Of a stretch of DNA of 64,000 nucleotides, positions 59,752 to 64,000 are shown piece by piece. Under the pieces are notes generated by a model, which was not told where the DNA came from, searched no databases, and saw only the letters and a list, made by a program, of their open reading frames with translations. The stretch spans positions 620,001 through 684,000 of the forward strand of contig NZ_CP175511.1 of NCBI RefSeq assembly GCF_046058945.1, given 5' to 3'. The stretch's first letter is position 1, and every line of letters begins with the position of its first letter. Made by a program: the position numbers and the translations under genes. The DNA is from Brochothrix campestris. Its GTDB lineage: Bacteria > Bacillota > Bacilli > Lactobacillales > Listeriaceae.

Positions 59752-61209
59752 TTGTTACCAAAAATGACTAGTTTTGGTGCTTGTGTCAGTCGAGATTTAT
59801 TTAAGAGTTCAATCGTGAGGGATTACAAAGATTTCTTTGCATTTTCAAATGATCAGTATCATATGTCTGTCGTGTCTTTAATGTCACAACCGTTATCAGA
59901 GGAATTATTGGGGAAAATTCCAGCAGAGCTTGAAGGCAAGGTTAATCCCTTTGTGAAAAAGTGTTTTAAAGAGGATTTAACCAAGGTGTTTTTGCGAAAA
60001 ATCGCGACGAATGAGCAGGATTACTTACTGTTAGATTTTTATATGGATACGTATTATGGTGTGATTGAACTGCAGGATGGCAGCTATGTGTCTGGGAAAC
60101 AATGGCAGTATCAAAAAATCGACTTTTATAATAAGGTTGTCAAACAAGAGGTCAAGGCGGCTATTAATCCATTAACGGATAGAGCAGGCTATCTTGTACT
60201 TTGGAAAGATAGCATTGATCGCTTTATGGCTTATATTAAGCAAGAATCACCAGAAACAACCATTATCTTAAACACTAAAAAATTCACCAATCGTTATTTC
60301 AACTCAGACACAAAAAGTTTTGAAGACTTATCTGTTGTCATCAAAGATAAGAAAAGAACAGCGGCAACGATAGAACGCATGAATGATATTTGGACGGAGA
60401 TGGATACATACCTCCTCACGAGGTATCCGGAAGTGAAGGCGTTACGGTTTGATGAAGAGCGTTATTACAGTAGTGCTGAAAATGAATGGGGACCGTTTTA
60501 CCTCCATTTTAATCAGGCATTTTATGATGATGCCCAACAACAATTAATTAAGTTAGTGATGGAAGAACGAGGCTATTTCAAATTGGAAGAAGTGTTACCA
60601 GGAGGTATCTGTAAAAAAGTTGGTGATGATGTCCAGTCATTTGCTGATGTTCGTGAATGGGGGGATTACTACATTCCAATGCATCAATATGAGCAGATGA
60701 TCGATAAGCCGACAAGAGATGCAGCGGGTTACTTCCTCAAAAATCATCCGCAATCCGCAAGTGGTTACTTTATTCAAGAACTGACAAGGGCATCGTTGAA
60801 AACGAACATTGAATCGTATCGTCGTATTGTGACTCGTTTTGGCCAGAGCAATTGGAATAAAACTGACTTGGGTGATGAAGTAATTTATTTGGATGGCACC
60901 ATTGATTTGAAAGCGATTAATACAACTGGCGAGTATTATATGAGTGATAAGGTAACTCGGACAATCGAAGATCATCCAACAAAAAATAGTGGCTGGTTTT
61001 TAACCGTATCAAAACGAACGGGTGATAGTTGTATGCAAGAGTTGACGAAAAAAACACAGATTGATGAAAACATGCAACGTTATTACCGCATTTTAAACTT
61101 CAAAGAAAACACCGCTACAAAGTGGAATGCAATTGGTGAACCAAAAGCAACGCGAGAGCATAGCAAAAAAAGCTGGCGAAGCAGACTAACGGCGAAATGG
61201 AAAGCCTAA
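59752..61209 (+). CDS. DUF6270-like protein with two knob-like repeats
   Basis: 485 residues. The N-terminal part (about 1-260) looks like DUF6270, an SGNH-like domain found in polysaccharide loci: FGACVSRDLF, the conserved Trp segment YLVLWKDSID and late RFDEERYYSSAENEWGPFYLHF. Two related C-terminal repeats (about 300-385 and 395-465) share W/TGxYYI/M...GYF or GWF...QELT....YR/YRI, resembling pyocin-knob/phage tail-fibre modules. No signal peptide. TTG 59752 behind AGGGGAG is preferred; ATG 59734 in frame is the alternative. Function unknown; genetically linked to the glycerophosphotransferase. Confidence 0.75.
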   Translation: MLPKMTSFGACVSRDLFKSSIVRDYKDFFAFSNDQYHMSVVSLMSQPLSEELLGKIPAELEGKVNPFVKKCFKEDLTKVFLRKIATNEQDYLLLDFYMDTYYGVIELQDGSYVSGKQWQYQKIDFYNKVVKQEVKAAINPLTDRAGYLVLWKDSIDRFMAYIKQESPETTIILNTKKFTNRYFNSDTKSFEDLSVVIKDKKRTAATIERMNDIWTEMDTYLLTRYPEVKALRFDEERYYSSAENEWGPFYLHFNQAFYDDAQQQLIKLVMEERGYFKLEEVLPGGICKKVGDDVQSFADVREWGDYYIPMHQYEQMIDKPTRDAAGYFLKNHPQSASGYFIQELTRASLKTNIESYRRIVTRFGQSNWNKTDLGDEVIYLDGTIDLKAINTTGEYYMSDKVTRTIEDHPTKNSGWFLTVSKRTGDSCMQELTKKTQIDENMQRYYRILNFKENTATKWNAIGEPKATREHSKKSWRSRLTAKWKA

Positions 61210-61231
61210 CTGCTACGTTTAACTGATATAG

Positions 61232-61277
61232 CACGTCGGCGCATTTATTAGCGATAAGTGCCGCGACGTGTTTTTTT
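61232..61277 (+). terminator. Terminator after the cassette
   Basis: CACGTCGGCGCATTTAT/ATAAGTGCCGCGACGTG hairpin with two mismatches, then seven T residues. Confidence 0.92.
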
Positions 61278-61368
61278 GTGGTGGTGTGAAACGCGTGTGA
61301 ATATGATAAGATAGGGAGAGACTTTGGCATCCATTAATAGCCAAAAAAAATCGAAGTAGGTGGAAACA

Positions 61369-63525
61369 ATGAAATCGCTTATTCTAGCAGAAAAACCGTC
61401 TGTTGCCCGCGATATTGCACGGGTAATGGGTGCGACAAACGCAAGTCGTCAATCAATTGAAGGACCAAAATATATTGTTACTTGGGCGTTAGGCCATTTG
61501 GTAACGAATGCACAGCCAGAGCAATACGATAATAAATATAAAGAATGGGATTTAGCGGTACTGCCAATTATTCCCAATCAAATGAAAACAGTTGTCATTA
61601 AACAAACAAGTAGTCAATTCAACGCGGTTAAACGTCTAATCGAACGCGATGATGTGAATGAGGTTATTATTGCGACCGATGCTGGGCGTGAAGGTGAACT
61701 AGTGGCACGTCTGATTTTAGAAAAATGTAAATTGAAAAATAAAACGATTAAACGACTCTGGATTTCTTCCGTGACCAATCAAGCAATTAAACAAGGATTT
61801 AATAACCTCCGTGACGCGAAGGCCTTTGAACCATTGTATCAAGCAGCACTTGCACGGTCAGAAGCGGATTGGTTAGTTGGGATCAATGCAACCCGTGCCT
61901 TAACTAAAAAGTATGATGCGCAACTGTCATGTGGTCGCGTGCAAACACCGACATTGGCAATGATTGCGCATCGTCAGGATCAAATTAACCGTTTTAAATC
62001 CACACCTTTTTATGGATTGGATTTAACGGTTGAAGGCACTCATTTCAAGTGGTATAACGGTCAACAAACAAGTGTTAAAGATGAGGCGACCGTTAAGCAA
62101 TTAGCACAACAACTCAAAGGGAAACCGGTCAAAATAACAGCTGTTAAAAATAGCGAAAAGAAACAATATGCGGGTGCCTTATATGATTTAACAACCTTGC
62201 AACAAGATGCATATAAGCGCTTTAAATATTCAGCGAAAGAAACGTTAAAAATCATGCAATCGCTCTATGAAACGCATAAGGTATTAACCTATCCACGAAC
62301 GGATTCACGCTTTATTTCAAAAGATGTGGTACCAACCTTAAAAGAACGGTTAACGGCTGCCCGTAAATCGAAGTTTGGCGAGCAGGTCAAAGCCGTCTTA
62401 CGTGAACCACTTAAGGTGAATCAAAGCTTTGTGAACGATGCGAAGGTATCTGATCATCATGCCATTATTCCAACCGAAGAAGCCCCTAATTACTTGAAAA
62501 TGGGTTCACGTGAATTGGCCATCTATAATTTAGTTGTTGAAAAATTTGTGAGTGTTCTATTACCAGCTCACGTCTATACAGAGCAGGTAATTGAAGCTGA
62601 GATTGACGGCAATGTTTTCAAAGCGAAACAGCAGATTGTGACAGAGCTAGGTTTTAAGGCCTTGTATGAAACAAAAGGAAACGCTAAAGCGTTACCGTTT
62701 AAACAAGGTGAGCGTTATTCGGCTGCTAAACTGTCGCTTTCTGAGGGACACACAACAGCGCCAGCCTATTTAAATGAAGGTACCTTATTGAAGGCGATGG
62801 AAAACCCGACGACAATCTTCCAAATTGAAGATTCTCAGAAAGCGAAAACGTTGAAAGAAACCGGTGGGATTGGAACTGTCGCAACGCGGGCTGATATTAT
62901 TGAAAAACTGTATGCGATGAACGTTGTTGAACAAGTTAATGGTGGCTTGCGTGTCACAATGAAGGGGCGTCAATTACTTGATCTCGCACCTCAAAAATTA
63001 AAAACACCAGATTTAACAGCTGATTGGGAAACAAAGTTAGCGCAGATTGAAAAAGGGAAGTATTCAAAAGGGCAATTTATTACCGAGATGAAAAATTACA
63101 CACAACAAGTGATTAGCGATATTAAGAAAAGTGAAAAGAAATATAAACATGATAATTTAACGGCGACGAAATGTCCAACCTGTGATAAGTTTATGCTCGA
63201 TGTGAAAACGAAACAAGGGAAGATGCTCGTTTGTTCAGATCCACAATGTGGTACAAAGAAAAACGTGGTACGGACGACCAATGCGCGATGTCCTGAATGT
63301 AAGAAGAAATTACAACTACGAGGCAAAGGTTCAACTGCAGTCTACTCTTGTGTTTGTGGTCATCGTGAAAGTCAAGAAGCGATGGATAAACGATTTGAGA
63401 AACACAAAAAAGGTCGTGTATCGAAAGGCGATGTCGCCAAATACATGAAAAAACAACGGCAGGATGATGAACCGTTTAATAACCCGTTAGCAGAAGCACT
63501 TGCTAAGTTGAAGTTAAACGATTAG
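61369..63525 (+). CDS. topB: DNA topoisomerase III
   Basis: 718-residue type IA topoisomerase for decatenation. TOPRIM domain KSLILAEKPSVARDIA and DAGREGE (metal Asp-Glu), active-site Tyr in LTYPRTDSRFIS, then a C-terminal zinc-ribbon pair (CPTC...CSDPQC and CPEC...CVC). ATG 61369 follows AGGTGG; a GTG three codons upstream overlaps it. It is followed by fni after ten bases, so they may be co-transcribed. Confidence 0.95.
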   Translation: MKSLILAEKPSVARDIARVMGATNASRQSIEGPKYIVTWALGHLVTNAQPEQYDNKYKEWDLAVLPIIPNQMKTVVIKQTSSQFNAVKRLIERDDVNEVIIATDAGREGELVARLILEKCKLKNKTIKRLWISSVTNQAIKQGFNNLRDAKAFEPLYQAALARSEADWLVGINATRALTKKYDAQLSCGRVQTPTLAMIAHRQDQINRFKSTPFYGLDLTVEGTHFKWYNGQQTSVKDEATVKQLAQQLKGKPVKITAVKNSEKKQYAGALYDLTTLQQDAYKRFKYSAKETLKIMQSLYETHKVLTYPRTDSRFISKDVVPTLKERLTAARKSKFGEQVKAVLREPLKVNQSFVNDAKVSDHHAIIPTEEAPNYLKMGSRELAIYNLVVEKFVSVLLPAHVYTEQVIEAEIDGNVFKAKQQIVTELGFKALYETKGNAKALPFKQGERYSAAKLSLSEGHTTAPAYLNEGTLLKAMENPTTIFQIEDSQKAKTLKETGGIGTVATRADIIEKLYAMNVVEQVNGGLRVTMKGRQLLDLAPQKLKTPDLTADWETKLAQIEKGKYSKGQFITEMKNYTQQVISDIKKSEKKYKHDNLTATKCPTCDKFMLDVKTKQGKMLVCSDPQCGTKKNVVRTTNARCPECKKKLQLRGKGSTAVYSCVCGHRESQEAMDKRFEKHKKGRVSKGDVAKYMKKQRQDDEPFNNPLAEALAKLKLND

Positions 63526-63535
63526 GAGGAAGAAA

Positions 63536-64000
63536 ATGAACGACAATATTGAACGCCAACGTCGTAAAGATGAACATATTTATTTTGCGGTGTCGCAACA
63601 TAATACGAAATTACAGTCACAGTTCGATGAATTAGAACTGATTAATGATGCGATTCCAATGGTAAATTTAGCCGATGTTGATTTAGCTGGTGAAGTGGCG
63701 GGGTTAGCGTTTGAAACCCCTCTTTATATTAATGCAATGACTGGTGGAAGCCCTCATACTGAGAAATTAAATGGACAATTAGCTGAAGTAGCGGCAGCGA
63801 CAGGACTGATGATGGCAGTTGGTTCGATGCATTCAGCAATTCGTGACCCTAAACTGGCTTCAAGTTATAGCATTGTCCGTAAAAATCATCCAGAGGGTGT
63901 ATTGTTTGCTAATATTAGCGCGGATTTATCACCGATACAGGCACAGCAGGCTATTGATATTTTAGCAGCCGATGCCTTACAAATTCACGTGAATGTTGCC
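63536..64000 (+). CDS. fni: Type 2 isopentenyl-diphosphate isomerase (3' end outside window)
   Basis: FMN- and NADPH-dependent isomerase of isopentenyl and dimethylallyl diphosphate, mevalonate-pathway type. 155 codons are visible to the window edge. Typical pieces are RQRRKDEHIYFAVSQ, INAMTGGS, MMAVGSMHSAIRD and LFANISAD. Strong TTAGGAGGAAG ribosome site overlapping the topB stop, ten bases downstream. Confidence 0.94.
   Translation, partial: MNDNIERQRRKDEHIYFAVSQHNTKLQSQFDELELINDAIPMVNLADVDLAGEVAGLAFETPLYINAMTGGSPHTEKLNGQLAEVAAATGLMMAVGSMHSAIRDPKLASSYSIVRKNHPEGVLFANISADLSPIQAQQAIDILAADALQIHVNVA

Noticed and set aside
63536..64000. fni as a truncated gene
   Set aside because: It is cut only by the window edge; the frame is open throughout.

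Overview
The window is a stretch of a low-GC Gram-positive (Firmicutes) chromosome. I see no phage, insertion sequence, plasmid, tRNA or rRNA gene and no CRISPR array. From memory of gene order, not a search, the best fit is the family Listeriaceae, and Brochothrix is plausible: aminotransferase - small Fur gene - ykuJ - CBS protein - ccpC - dapH - dapL - mscS; clpB - gpmA - fabHF - trpS - spx - mecA - coiA - pepF; yjbH - CYTH - relQ - nadK - rlu - fabI; and prfC - terC - ktr. The species is not fixed by the sequence.

Layout. 1-5.9 kb: lysine/diaminopimelate genes (aminotransferase, dapH, dapL) with CcpC, a Fur-boxed small gene and a mechanosensitive channel. 6-11.7 kb: PTS EIIA(Glc), an M42 peptidase, a cytosolic DsbA-like protein, a VanZ-RDD membrane protein, an exported coiled-coil protein and QueT. 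11.8-18 kb: clpB under a CtsR operator, gpmA, yjzD, and fabH with a FapR site followed by fabF. 18.1-21.8 kb: a Fur-boxed ECF importer (S, T, fused A), a small membrane protein and a glutathione peroxidase. 21.8-27.7 kb: T-box-controlled trpS, then spx, mecA, coiA, pepF. 28-35 kb: the glutamine importer GlnP/GlnQ, a class B penicillin-binding protein and an OatA-like acetyltransferase. 35-43 kb: ppx, yjbH, CYTH/relQ, nadK, rlu, fabI, aroK, rpiA. 43-49 kb: a leftward MFS-esterase-GNAT operon, a second M42 peptidase and prfC. 49-55 kb: two TerC paralogues behind a yybP-ykoY manganese riboswitch, a KtrB-like K+ transporter, a polysaccharide deacetylase, and infC-rpmI-rplT with an L20-type leader. 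55-64 kb: HAD hydrolase, photolyase, a two-gene surface-polymer cassette, topB and the start of fni.

Two themes connect the genes. One is stress and proteostasis: ClpB, Spx, MecA, YjbH, RelQ and GpX, with CtsR control visible at clpB. The other is metal and envelope homeostasis: two Fur boxes, a Mn2+ riboswitch, OatA, PBP, deacetylase and teichoic-acid-like enzymes.

The most unusual structure is a modular family of dispersed intergenic repeats, about 65-215 bp long. They sit between a stop codon and a Rho-independent terminator, with the right end directly against the terminator hairpin. There are six clear copies (after M42, fabF, glnQ, the PBP gene and photolyase, and one on the minus strand beside prfC) and likely remnants after pepF and queT. 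One copy is flanked by a 22-bp direct duplication of its terminator hairpin. The second point of interest is the cassette of a TPR-glycerophosphotransferase and a DUF6270-like protein carrying two knob-like repeats. The third is YjbH lacking the usual CxxC motif.
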